A DNA stretch of 13,840 bases from Firmicutes bacterium CAG:124. GTDB lineage: Bacteria; Bacillota; Clostridia; Oscillospirales; Oscillospiraceae. Positions 1 through 6,933 of the stretch are shown in pieces. The notes beneath the pieces are model-generated. The model saw nothing but the letters and a program-made list of their open reading frames with translations, had not been told where the DNA came from and made no database searches. The translations under genes were made by a program, and so were the position numbers. Location: the NCBI GenBank assembly GCA_000432135.1, contig HF990594.1:35404-49243 (forward strand), written 5' to 3'. Every line of letters begins with the position of its first letter. The stretch's first letter is position 1.

Positions 1-34
1 AGAAGCGAAAGAGCGGCCCGCGGAGGTTTACAAA

Positions 35-394
35 ATGCGACTTCCGACAAAGGACGCAGAAACGAAGCGGATTCCGTATGTTCTTTTGCAGTACATCAAA
101 ATCACAGACACGCAGACCGCCGGGGAAATGACGGAAAGTTCGTGCATGGTGCGAATTGTTGCCGCCACCTATTCGGAGGACGGCGAAGAGGGCGCATTGT
201 GCGTCCTGAATCTGCTTACCCGGATTCGTATTGCGTTTTTGCGCGACGGCGTGATTGCAGAACGCTTCATGCTGAAACCACCCATTGAAATGATCGTCTA
301 CCCGGACAGCACGCCGCCTTACTATTTGGGCGAAATGATGACCGAATGGCGAATGCCGATTGTAGAAAGTGAGGTTCAGAAAGTATGGCAGTAG
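35..394 (+). CDS. Putative tail terminator / tail completion-type protein
   Basis: A 119-residue protein lying just before the sheath genes, where contractile phages usually encode neck and tail-terminator proteins. It has no signal peptide or membrane segment. It looks like a compact alpha/beta protein: an early YVLLQYIKI strand, a central DGEEGALCVLNLLTRIR stretch of strand-to-helix type, and a C-terminal YYLGEMMTEWRMP strand. This layout resembles small tail terminators that form a ring closing the tail tube, but no diagnostic motif is visible and the assignment rests mainly on position. GGAGG at 22-26 sits 8 nt before the ATG and supports this start. The same frame is open to the left edge of the window, so a longer protein starting upstream cannot be excluded. 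It overlaps the next gene by 10 nt. Confidence 0.6.
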   Translation: MRLPTKDAETKRIPYVLLQYIKITDTQTAGEMTESSCMVRIVAATYSEDGEEGALCVLNLLTRIRIAFLRDGVIAERFMLKPPIEMIVYPDSTPPYYLGEMMTEWRMPIVESEVQKVWQ

Positions 395-867
395 AGTACA
401 AACCCGGAATGACAAAGCCGGAATTGCTGGAACTTGCCGTTGTGAACGGGATTGACGTTGACGACAGCATGACGAAAGCAAAGATTATCGCCGCTATTGA
501 CGCGCACAACGCGCAGGAAGCCGCCGAAAGCGGCGGGGAGGGTAACAATACCACCCCGGACGAAAACGCCGAACAGAGCGGCGCAGAGGGCGAAGAGGAC
601 GTGCCGGACGGGTACGACCTGTTCGTTTATGCCGGGCCGACCTTGCCCCGCGGACGGTTGAAAGAAAACGCCGTGTTCCGCGGCACGTTTGAGGACGTGA
701 AAGCCTACCTTGCGGACGTGCTGGAGGTTTACCCGCAGGTGGCGCGGCTGATCGTCCCCGTGAACAGGCTGGCGGCGTTCTCCGTCAAGGTCAAGACCCC
801 CGGCAACCTTGCACACAAGTATTATAGCGACATTGTTTCGACAATGCGCGGCAACAGGGAGGTATAA
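385..867 (+). CDS. Small phage protein with N-terminal HeH/SAP-like motif
   Basis: A 160-residue protein in three parts. Residues about 8-36 (MTKPELLELAVVNGI followed by MTKAKIIAAIDA) resemble the short helix-extended-helix (HeH/SAP/Rho-N-like) motif common at the ends of phage structural proteins. Residues about 42-74 are an acidic Gly/Glu/Asn-rich linker of low complexity. Residues about 78-155 form a compact domain beginning DLFVYAGPTLPRGRLKEN. Proteins of this kind often lie between the neck genes and the sheath gene, but their role is not known to me; capsid or neck association is a guess. The start lies inside the end of the previous gene, with GAGG at 371-374 as ribosome site, and the stop is 3 nt before the sheath start, so translation is probably coupled. 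Confidence 0.65.
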   Translation: MAVEYKPGMTKPELLELAVVNGIDVDDSMTKAKIIAAIDAHNAQEAAESGGEGNNTTPDENAEQSGAEGEEDVPDGYDLFVYAGPTLPRGRLKENAVFRGTFEDVKAYLADVLEVYPQVARLIVPVNRLAAFSVKVKTPGNLAHKYYSDIVSTMRGNREV

Positions 868-870
868 AAA

Positions 871-2331
871 ATGGCTGAATTTTACCACGGCGTATCTACA
901 AGACAGGCCGACACGTCGGTAACAACGCCCGTAACGGCTGATTCCGGCGTTGCATTCATCGTCGGCGCGGCCCCGGTACATACCGTCGGCGGCGCGGTGA
1001 ACGACCCGATCATGTGCCAGAACTACGCCGAAGCCGTCGCCGCTTTGGGGTATAGCGACGATTGGAAGAATTACCCCATTTGTGAAGCGATCTATTCGCA
1101 ATTCAAGCTTTACGGCGTGTCCCCCGTCGTTTTCGTGAACGTGCTGGACCCCGCGAAGCACAAGAAAACCGTCGAGGAAGCAAATTACCCGCTGACCGAC
1201 GGCAAGGTTCTTTTGCCGCTGGAAGCCCTGAAAGACACGGTGAAAGTCACCGGGTACGACATCGGAACAGATTTCGACCTGTTTTATGACGGCGGGAATC
1301 TGATTCTTGAAGTGCTGGAGGGCGGCGGAATCCCCGAAAGCACGGGCGAACTGACCATTACGTTTGACGCGGTGGACCCGTCCGCGATCACGGAGCGGGA
1401 CATTATCGGCGGGTTCGACACTACCACGAAGAAGTATTCCGGGCTTGAACTGATTGACAAGGTTTTCCCGAAATACGGAATCGTCGCCGACCTGATCGTT
1501 GCCCCCGGCTGGTCCGACAAGTCGGAGGTTGCCGCGGTCATGGCGGCAAAGGCCGCAAACATCAACGGCGTTTTCGAGGGGAAAGCCCTGATCGACGTTG
1601 ACACGGAAGTGGTCAAGCATTACGCCGACGTTCCGGCGTGGAAGAAAGCGCAGAACATCAACGCGAAAACACAGGTTCTTTGCTGGCCTTTGGTGAAGCT
1701 GGGGGACCGTGTTTTTCATTTGTCCGTTCAGGCCGCGGGCCGAATGGGGTTGACCGATTCGGACAACGGCGGTTGCCCGGCGGAATCCCCGTCGAACAAG
1801 CTTTTGCAGATGGACAGCGCCGTTCTTGCCGACGGTACGGTGATTCTGCTTGACTTGCAGAACGCTAACTACCTGAACAGCAACGGCATTGTGACCGCCC
1901 TTAACTTTATCGGCGGCTATGTGCTTTGGGGCGGTGAAACCGCCTGTTTTTCCGCCCGCTCGGGGAATGAAACCGCCTGTTTCCCCGCCGACACGGACGT
2001 AAAGAATTACTTTATCGCCGTGTCCCGTATGTTCGGCTGGGTTGCAAATTCCTTGATTCTGACCTATTGGAGCAAGGTTGACAAGAAGATGACCCGGCGA
2101 CTGATCGACAGCATTGTTGATTCCGTGAATATTTGGCTGAACGGCCTTGTCGCGGAAGAGCAGTTGCTGGGCGGACGCGTCGAGTTCAGAGAGGACGAAA
2201 ACAGCACGACCGCGCTTATGGCGGGCAAGGCCGTTTTCCATGTGTTCTTGACCCCGCCCAGCCCGGCGAAAGAACTTAATTTCGTGCTGGAGTACGACGC
2301 GGAGTACGTCGCCGCGGCGCTGACGGCGTAA
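871..2331 (+). CDS. Contractile tail sheath protein (P2 FI-like)
   Basis: At 486 residues this is the usual size for a P2/Mu-type tail sheath subunit, the protein that forms the contracting outer tube and drives the inner tube through the host envelope. The N-terminus (FYHGVSTRQADTSVTTP, then SGVAFIVGAAPVH) matches the family pattern of an extended arm followed by a strand. The C-terminal half has the family's most recognisable block, TDVKNYFIAVSRMFGWVANS followed by LILTYWSKVD, then a long helix and a final domain ending in hydrophobic strands that in homologues link neighbouring subunits. GGAGG at 857-861 precedes the ATG by 9 nt. Just before the conserved block is an 11-residue tandem duplication (residues 354-375) that I would not expect in the family. 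The tail tube gene follows, as in P2 (FI-FII). Confidence 0.95.
   Translation: MAEFYHGVSTRQADTSVTTPVTADSGVAFIVGAAPVHTVGGAVNDPIMCQNYAEAVAALGYSDDWKNYPICEAIYSQFKLYGVSPVVFVNVLDPAKHKKTVEEANYPLTDGKVLLPLEALKDTVKVTGYDIGTDFDLFYDGGNLILEVLEGGGIPESTGELTITFDAVDPSAITERDIIGGFDTTTKKYSGLELIDKVFPKYGIVADLIVAPGWSDKSEVAAVMAAKAANINGVFEGKALIDVDTEVVKHYADVPAWKKAQNINAKTQVLCWPLVKLGDRVFHLSVQAAGRMGLTDSDNGGCPAESPSNKLLQMDSAVLADGTVILLDLQNANYLNSNGIVTALNFIGGYVLWGGETACFSARSGNETACFPADTDVKNYFIAVSRMFGWVANSLILTYWSKVDKKMTRRLIDSIVDSVNIWLNGLVAEEQLLGGRVEFREDENSTTALMAGKAVFHVFLTPPSPAKELNFVLEYDAEYVAAALTA
1930..1995 (+). repeat. 33-nt in-frame tandem duplication inside the sheath gene
   Basis: Two adjacent 33-nt units (1930-1962 and 1963-1995) encode GGETACFSARS and GNETACFPADT. 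They share the perfect 15-mer TGAAACCGCCTGTTT at 1935-1949 and 1968-1982. In the sheath family as I know it, a single copy of the form GN.TA.(F/Y)PA.TDVK is expected, so the first unit looks like the extra one. Each unit also contains dyad symmetry: GGCGG/CCGCC at 1930-1944, and GGGGAA/TTCCCC at 1962-1967 and 1981-1986. Confidence 0.8.
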
Positions 2332-2346
2332 AGGAGGGTGCAGACA

Positions 2347-2865
2347 ATGAAAGTTGATAACGGTACAACTAACTTTGCCGTATATGAGGACGCAACCGAA
2401 TTTTACGGCATGGCGGAAGTTACGCTTCCCGAAATCTCGCAGATTGCGGAAGAGGTCAAGGGCGCGGGCATTTCCGGCGCATTCAACGGCGCGTTCGTGG
2501 GTCACATCGAAGCTATGACGCTGACATTGAATTTCCGTTCCGTGACCGCCGACGCGATCAAGCTTGCGGAGCCGCGAAATCACCAGCTTGACCTCCGCGC
2601 CGCCCAGCAGTATTGGGACAACACCGCGGGCAAGTTCGTTCAGCAGGCCGTCAAACACGTTTTGATCGTCACGCCGACGAAGTTTGCCCCCGGCAAGCTT
2701 GCCCCCGCCGCGTCCGCGGAAGCTTCCGGGGAGTATGCGGCAACCTATTTCGCAACCTACATCGACGGAGTAAAGAAGATGGAAATTGATATTCTGAACT
2801 TCATTTACTTTGTCAACGGCGTGGACTACCTCGCGGACGTTCGCAAGGCGTTGGGCAAGGCGTAA
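2347..2865 (+). CDS. Major tail tube protein (P2 FII-like)
   Basis: A 172-residue protein forming the inner tail tube around which the sheath contracts. The start at the ATG (2347) is chosen over an upstream in-frame GTG at 2338, because AAGGAGG at 2331-2337 directly abuts that GTG but lies an ideal 9 nt before the ATG. Family features are clear: N-terminal NFAVYEDATEFYGMAEVTLPE (a short strand, then the V(A)(D/E)VTLP motif), the VKGAGISGAFNGAFVGH segment matching the IKGAGI..E......GH pattern of FII proteins, and MTLTLNFRSV. The C-terminal half, with IDGVKKMEIDILNFIYFVNG, also matches the family's closing strand. Its position immediately after the sheath gene supports the call. A terminator-like hairpin directly follows the stop. 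Confidence 0.93.
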   Translation: MKVDNGTTNFAVYEDATEFYGMAEVTLPEISQIAEEVKGAGISGAFNGAFVGHIEAMTLTLNFRSVTADAIKLAEPRNHQLDLRAAQQYWDNTAGKFVQQAVKHVLIVTPTKFAPGKLAPAASAEASGEYAATYFATYIDGVKKMEIDILNFIYFVNGVDYLADVRKALGKA

Positions 2866-2867
2866 GA

Positions 2868-2897
2868 CCCGGCAGGACTTCCCCGCCGGGCTTTCTT
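2868..2897 (+). terminator. Rho-independent terminator-like hairpin after the tail tube gene
   Basis: Stem CCCGGC (2868-2873) pairs with GCCGGG (2885-2890) across an 11-nt loop and is followed by the T-rich CTTTCTT. A further T-tract (TTTTTT) lies near 2914. The hairpin begins 2 nt after the tube stop codon. In this position it would reduce transcription into the chaperone and tape measure genes after the two most abundant tail proteins. Termination is probably partial, since no obvious promoter is visible before the next gene. Confidence 0.65.
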
Positions 2898-2951
2898 ATG
2901 CCCTTTTTTCTGTATCTAAAAATCTGAAATAACGAATCGGAGGAAAAGACA

Positions 2952-3362
2952 ATGAGCGAAGCTATCAAGAACACCGCCACACAGGGCGCAGAACAGGCCG
3001 CAGGGACGGCGGCGACATCTACCCCGGCAGTTACCCCGGAAGCCACAGAGAAGCCCACAGGGGCAAACGCGGGCGTTTATACGCACAAGTTCAAGACACC
3101 GTTTGAATACGGCGGCATGACCTATAAGGAATTGACGTTCAATTTTGAGCGTTTGACCGGGCGCGACATGGTGGCAATCGAAACTGAAATGCAGATGAAC
3201 AACGAATACGCCCTTGCGCCTGAAATCTCCCGGAACTTCCAGAGCAAGATGGCGGCGCGGGCCGCGGGTATCGGAAGCGACGTGCTGGACGCTATGCCGT
3301 TGCCCGACTTCAACCGTATTACGAACGCCGCGCGTGATTTTTTACTGTCTACGGGCTATTAA
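2952..3362 (+). CDS. Tail assembly chaperone, short form (P2 E / Mu gp41-like)
   Basis: A 136-residue protein. Residues 1-40 are a flexible Ala/Thr/Pro/Glu-rich segment. Residues about 43-136 (THKFKTPFEYGGMTYKEL, then FNFERLTGRDMVAIETEM) match the E/gp41 tail assembly chaperone family, which coats the tape measure protein during tail assembly. The C-terminus, LPDFNRITNAARDFLL, is typical of the family. GGAGG at 2939-2943 precedes the ATG. It lies between the tube and tape measure genes, where tail chaperones always sit. Near its end, codons GAT TTT TTA contain the slippery heptamer T TTT TTA, which would let a fraction of ribosomes shift into the -1 frame and make a 196-residue long form. Confidence 0.9.
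   Translation: MSEAIKNTATQGAEQAAGTAATSTPAVTPEATEKPTGANAGVYTHKFKTPFEYGGMTYKELTFNFERLTGRDMVAIETEMQMNNEYALAPEISRNFQSKMAARAAGIGSDVLDAMPLPDFNRITNAARDFLLSTGY
3338..3344 (+). promoter_or_regulatory. Programmed -1 ribosomal frameshift slippery site (T TTT TTA)
   Basis: The heptamer TTTTTTA is phased exactly X XXY YYZ relative to the chaperone frame (GAT|TTT|TTA). The -1 frame is closed by TGA at 3335-3337, immediately before the heptamer, and is then open until TGA at 3539-3541. The downstream ORF is therefore accessible essentially only through this shift. P2 makes its E+E' product by a shift on a similar T TTT TTG site. A possible stimulating hairpin (CCCGC 3372-3376 with GCGGG 3385-3389) is rather far downstream (27 nt), so stimulation by that element is uncertain. 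Confidence 0.85.
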
Positions 3363-3541
3363 AACGCCCGGCCCGCTGGTGGCGGCGGGAGTGTTACCGA
3401 CTTGCAAAGGCAACAAACACGCCTATTCCGTTTTGGCTTGATATGGCAACGGCGGAAATTGTGCAATGGATAAGGGACATAAACGCCGCCGCCGCGGAAG
3501 ATAAGGAACGCGCGGAGAAAGAACGACAGCAAAGGGGGTGA
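3344..3541 (+). CDS. Tail assembly chaperone -1 frameshift extension (E'-like)
   Basis: This -1 frame adds 65 residues to the first 131 residues of the chaperone, giving a 196-residue fusion. The extension contains an E'-like region, YRLAKATNTPIPFWLDMATA, then EIVQWIRDINA and a charged C-terminal helix EDKERAEKERQQRG. The phrase of a short helix, a small loop and FWL..(M/L)....... is typical of second chaperone ORFs in Clostridial phages. It has no credible start of its own: the only ATG (3443) lacks a ribosome site. In lambda-, P2- and Mu-like phages the long form links the coated tape measure protein to tube polymerisation. It ends 4 nt before the tape measure start. Confidence 0.82.
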   Translation, partial: TVYGLLKRPARWWRRECYRLAKATNTPIPFWLDMATAEIVQWIRDINAAAAEDKERAEKERQQRG

Positions 3542-3545
3542 GCCT

Positions 3546-6500
3546 TTGGCGGGAAGAAAAGAATTTGAATTGCTTTTTAAGCTTCAGGCGACGCTGGGGA
3601 GCGGGTTTAATTCCAGTTTCAACAGCGCAATGAACGCGTCAAAGCAGTTACAAGGCAACCTTTCCAAAATCAACGCGCTTTCCGGGAAGATCGAGGGATT
3701 CCAAAAGCAGAGCGCCGCACTTGAAGCGAACAAAGACAAGCTGGCGAAGCTGACGGAGGAACACGACCGCTTACAGCGGGAAATGAGCCAAACGGAACAG
3801 CCGTCGGAAGCCTTACGGCAGAAGATGGAGAGGAACGCCCGCCAGATTGAGCAAACCACCGCAAAGATTCAGGAACAGGAAGCCCGGCTGGGTCAACTCG
3901 GCGACGAACTACGCGACGCAGGGGTTGACACAGACAATTTGACCGCGGAGAACGAACGGCTGGCCGAAAGTTACGAACAGGTCCGCCGGAATCAGGAACG
4001 GCTGGCGAAGATCGGACAGGCACAGCAGAAAAACAGCGAAGCGATTTCAAAGACAAAAACACAGCTTGCCGGGACGATTGGGACCATTGCCGCGCTGGGT
4101 ACGGCGATTTATGCCGGACCCGTTCAAAAGTCGATAGAGTTTCAGACCGCGATGGCAAAAGTCGGCACGATTGCCGACACGAACGTTGTTCCCCTTTCGC
4201 AAATGCAGAAAGAAATCATCAATCTGTCAAATGCGCTGGGGGTCAACGCAAGCACCGTCGCGGAGGACGTTTACAACGCGATTTCCGCCGGGCAGAAAAC
4301 CTCCGACGCGGTTTCATTCGTGGAAAAAGCGACCATGCTTGCAAAGGGCGGCTTTGCCGAAACCGGGCAAGCGTTGGACGTTTTAACGACGATTCTAAAT
4401 GCCTACGGTATGGAATCGTCGAAAACGGAAGAAATTTCTAATATGCTGATTACGACGCAAAACCGCGGCAAAGTTACCGTCGCGGAATTGTCGTCGGTCA
4501 TGGGCAAAGTGATTCCGACCGCGAATGCAAACAACGTCGCGCTGGAACAGCTTTGCGCGGGCTACTCCATTATGACCGCCCGCGGCATTGCCGCCGCCGA
4601 AACGACAACTTACATGAACAGTATGTTGAACGAATTAGGCAAAAGCGGCACGTCGGCAGATAAAGCGTTAAGACAGGCCGCGGGAAAAGGGTTCAGCGAA
4701 CTGATGGCGGAGGGAAAAAGTCTTGCGGACGTTCTGAACATCTTACAGGGCGAAGCCGACAAGAGCGGGAAAACCCTTGCGGATATGTTCGGGAGCGCGG
4801 AAGCGGGAAAAGCCGCCCTTACGCTGATGGCAAACGGCGTTGAGGGATTCAACGACGAAGTTTCCGCAATGGTAGACAGCACCGGGGCCGCACAATCCGC
4901 CTACGAAAAAATGATGAACACGACCGAAGAGAAGATAAAAAAGGCAAAAACGGCCTTGTCGAATCTCGGTATTGTGTTAGGCGATACGTTCTTACCATAC
5001 GTCACGACCGCGGCGGAAAAGTTGGCGGATTTAGTGACGAAGTTTTCGGCATGGGCGCAGGAAAACCCGAAATTGCTTTCAACAATCGTCAAGGTTGCCG
5101 CGGCCCTTTTAGGCTTAAAGGCCGGGGGGCAAGCGGGAAAGCTTGCGTTCTTGGAAATCAAGGGCGGAATATTGGGGATTCAAGGCGCGTTTGCGAAGAT
5201 GAAAGCATTTAACGCTTCCGGCGGTATAAAGGGCCTGTTTTCAGGGCTTGGAGGTATCAAAGGAAAGCTTTTGCCCCTTGTCGGTATCATCGGCGGCGTT
5301 GCCCTTGCAATCAAGCTGATTTCCGGCAATCTTGAAGAGGTACGCGGCTGGATTCAACAGACGTTCGGCGACGGCGCACTTGCCGTATTCGACAAGGTGT
5401 GGGGCGTGATTCAGAACGTCGGCGCGGCGATTAAAGGCGTTTTCAGCGGTGAGAACATCGGAAACGCGCGGAACTTCTTTCAAGAGAATTTCGGAGAAGC
5501 GGGCGTTGCCGTGTTTGATTCGATCATCGGCGTTGTGGAACAGTTAAAGGGAATCTTGCCGGGCCTGTTAGATCAATTCGCCCAGCTTGCCACTTCCCTG
5601 CTACCCGTCATCGGAAGTCTGATACAACAGATCGTGCCGCTGATCGGGGAGATAATCGCAACGGTGCTTCCCGTCCTGTTTGACCTTATCGCCCAGCTAT
5701 TGCCCGTCATAGGGCAGATTGTCGAAGCGATCTTGCCCGTGCTGATTCAGCTTGTGGAAACCCTCGTTCCCATTGTAATGCAGATCATAGAAGCGGTGCT
5801 TCCGATTCTGCAACAGTTACTTGAAGCACTTATGCCGATCATTCAGCAGATCATAGACAACATTCTTCCTATCGTGATCGACCTGATTATGACGGTGGTT
5901 TCAGCAATACAACCGCTTGTTGAAGCGATCTTGCCCGTTCTGCAATCGCTACTTCAAGCACTAATGCCGATCATACAGGCCGTTGCGGAACTGTTTAGCA
6001 ACGTGCTGGGAGCGGCAATCAACGCAATTTCAGGCATTTTGAACGGGCTGACACAGATTTTGCAAGGGCTTATCACGTTTATTACAGGCGTGTTTACTGG
6101 AAACTGGAAACAGGCGTGGGAGGGCGTGAAAAGCATATTCAGCGGGATATGGGAAGCAATCAAGAGCGTTTGCACGGGCGTTGTAAACGGCATTATTTCC
6201 GTTATCAATACCGTTATAGGCGGCTTGAACAAGCTGAAAATTCCCGATTGGGTCCCCGGAATCGGCGGAATGGGTATCAATATACCGCTTATTCCCATGC
6301 TTGCAAAGGGTTCTAAATACACCCCCGACACGTTCATTGCGGGCGAAGCGGGGGCGGAACTTATCACGAACGCAAGGGGCCGGACCGTATTTACCGCCGC
6401 ACAGACCGGGCGAATCTTTGACAACATCAACGCGGCCCGTGAAGCGCAGGACGGAACGACGGTTGTTACCCTCTTGCCGTTACTGCAAGCGGCGCTTTCG

Positions 6501-6728
6501 GCGGCGCGCGTCGGTCCGGGCGGAGTTTCAGCCCCGACCGTTACCGCAGAATCACCGCAAGGCGGGGGCATTGTCATTCACAGCGCGCCCGTTTTCCATG
6601 TGGGGAGCGAAGCGCAAGCGGAGGACATCGAAGAAATATTAGACAGGCGGGACGAAGAACTTTTAGACAAGTTCGACGACCGCATGAAGCAGAGGGAGGA
6701 CGATGAAAGGCGGCGGAGGTATGACTAA
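3546..6728 (+). CDS. Tail tape measure protein (TP901-type core)
   Basis: A 1060-residue protein that sets tail length and is ejected through the tube. It starts at TTG (3546) with AAAGGGGGTG just upstream at 3531-3540. Domains in order: a short head with LLFKLQATLGSGF; a long charged coiled coil at about 35-175; a hydrophobic segment at about 180-195; the TP901-type tape measure core at about 200-480 (FAETGQALDVLTTILNAYGM, then KVTVAELSSVMGKVIPTA); a hydrophobic region at about 500-590; two related 42-residue modules at about 600-680; twelve 11-residue Pro-phased repeats at 685-816; and a C-terminal domain with FIAGEAGAELIT, a phrase common near tape measure C-termini. The final residues are highly charged. 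By the usual rule of about 1.5 angstroms per residue, it implies a tail near 160 nm, if little is cleaved. The stop overlaps the gpX start. Confidence 0.95.
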   Translation: MAGRKEFELLFKLQATLGSGFNSSFNSAMNASKQLQGNLSKINALSGKIEGFQKQSAALEANKDKLAKLTEEHDRLQREMSQTEQPSEALRQKMERNARQIEQTTAKIQEQEARLGQLGDELRDAGVDTDNLTAENERLAESYEQVRRNQERLAKIGQAQQKNSEAISKTKTQLAGTIGTIAALGTAIYAGPVQKSIEFQTAMAKVGTIADTNVVPLSQMQKEIINLSNALGVNASTVAEDVYNAISAGQKTSDAVSFVEKATMLAKGGFAETGQALDVLTTILNAYGMESSKTEEISNMLITTQNRGKVTVAELSSVMGKVIPTANANNVALEQLCAGYSIMTARGIAAAETTTYMNSMLNELGKSGTSADKALRQAAGKGFSELMAEGKSLADVLNILQGEADKSGKTLADMFGSAEAGKAALTLMANGVEGFNDEVSAMVDSTGAAQSAYEKMMNTTEEKIKKAKTALSNLGIVLGDTFLPYVTTAAEKLADLVTKFSAWAQENPKLLSTIVKVAAALLGLKAGGQAGKLAFLEIKGGILGIQGAFAKMKAFNASGGIKGLFSGLGGIKGKLLPLVGIIGGVALAIKLISGNLEEVRGWIQQTFGDGALAVFDKVWGVIQNVGAAIKGVFSGENIGNARNFFQENFGEAGVAVFDSIIGVVEQLKGILPGLLDQFAQLATSLLPVIGSLIQQIVPLIGEIIATVLPVLFDLIAQLLPVIGQIVEAILPVLIQLVETLVPIVMQIIEAVLPILQQLLEALMPIIQQIIDNILPIVIDLIMTVVSAIQPLVEAILPVLQSLLQALMPIIQAVAELFSNVLGAAINAISGILNGLTQILQGLITFITGVFTGNWKQAWEGVKSIFSGIWEAIKSVCTGVVNGIISVINTVIGGLNKLKIPDWVPGIGGMGINIPLIPMLAKGSKYTPDTFIAGEAGAELITNARGRTVFTAAQTGRIFDNINAAREAQDGTTVVTLLPLLQAALSAARVGPGGVSAPTVTAESPQGGGIVIHSAPVFHVGSEAQAEDIEEILDRRDEELLDKFDDRMKQREDDERRRRYD
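5598..5993 (+). repeat. Twelve tandem 33-nt (11-residue) repeats in the tape measure gene
   Basis: Residues 685-816 of the tape measure protein divide into twelve consecutive 11-mers with no indels, for example LLPVIGQIVEA, ILPVLIQLVET, VLPILQQLLEA and LMPIIQQIIDN. Proline is at position 3 in eleven of the twelve; the exception is VVSAIQPLVEA. Aliphatic residues fill positions 1, 2, 4, 5 and most of 8-9. At DNA level the units are diverged but several pairs keep near-identical blocks, such as GAAGCGATCTTGCCCGT at about 5725 and 5924. Eleven-residue periodicity is known in tape measure proteins; the strict Pro phasing gives a hydrophobic, membrane-active look. Confidence 0.9.
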
Positions 6729-6933
6729 ATACACGACCATTGCCGGGGATATGTGGGACGGTATCGCCTACAAGACGCTGGGCGACGAAGCATACACCGA
6801 CAGGATTATGAAAGCGAACCCGCAACACCGCCGGACCGTCGTTTTCCCGGCAGGAATTACGCTGGATATACCCGACGCGGAAGCGCGGGTTTCGGCTGAC
6901 TTGCCGCCGTGGAAAAGGGGGCGGACGACATGA
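6721..6933 (+). CDS. Tail protein X, LysM-like (P2 gpX family)
   Basis: A small 70-residue protein from the ATG at 6721. MTKYTTIAGDMWDGIAYKTL matches the gpX/LysM-like pattern of a strand followed by GD..D.I.....G, and the end FPAGITLDIPD matches the family's closing LP.G..L.(I/L)PD. In P2-like phages gpX is a short LysM-type protein joining hub and baseplate. An alternative start at 6703 would add MKGGGG. It has GGAGG only 3 nt upstream, whereas the 6721 start has AAAGG at 6706-6710 and better agreement with the family, so I prefer 6721 but not strongly. The start overlaps the tape measure stop by 8 nt and its stop overlaps the start of the D-like gene (ATGA). Confidence 0.88.
   Translation: MTKYTTIAGDMWDGIAYKTLGDEAYTDRIMKANPQHRRTVVFPAGITLDIPDAEARVSADLPPWKRGRTT

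Noticed and set aside
376..2658. 760-codon open frame on the minus strand across the sheath and tube genes
   Set aside because: It is antisense to two well-recognised structural genes, has Arg/Gly/His/Val-rich composition typical of a GC-rich shadow frame, and resembles no protein.
3214..3441. 75-codon open frame in the +1 frame at the end of the chaperone gene
   Set aside because: The -1 frame has the phased slippery heptamer, the adjacent closing stop and a chaperone-like sequence; the +1 frame gives a Cys/Arg-rich nonsense-like product.
5954..6577. 207-codon minus-strand open frame under the tape measure gene
   Set aside because: Lies fully opposite the tape measure coding frame, with low-complexity Pro/Ser/Ile composition and no ribosome site.
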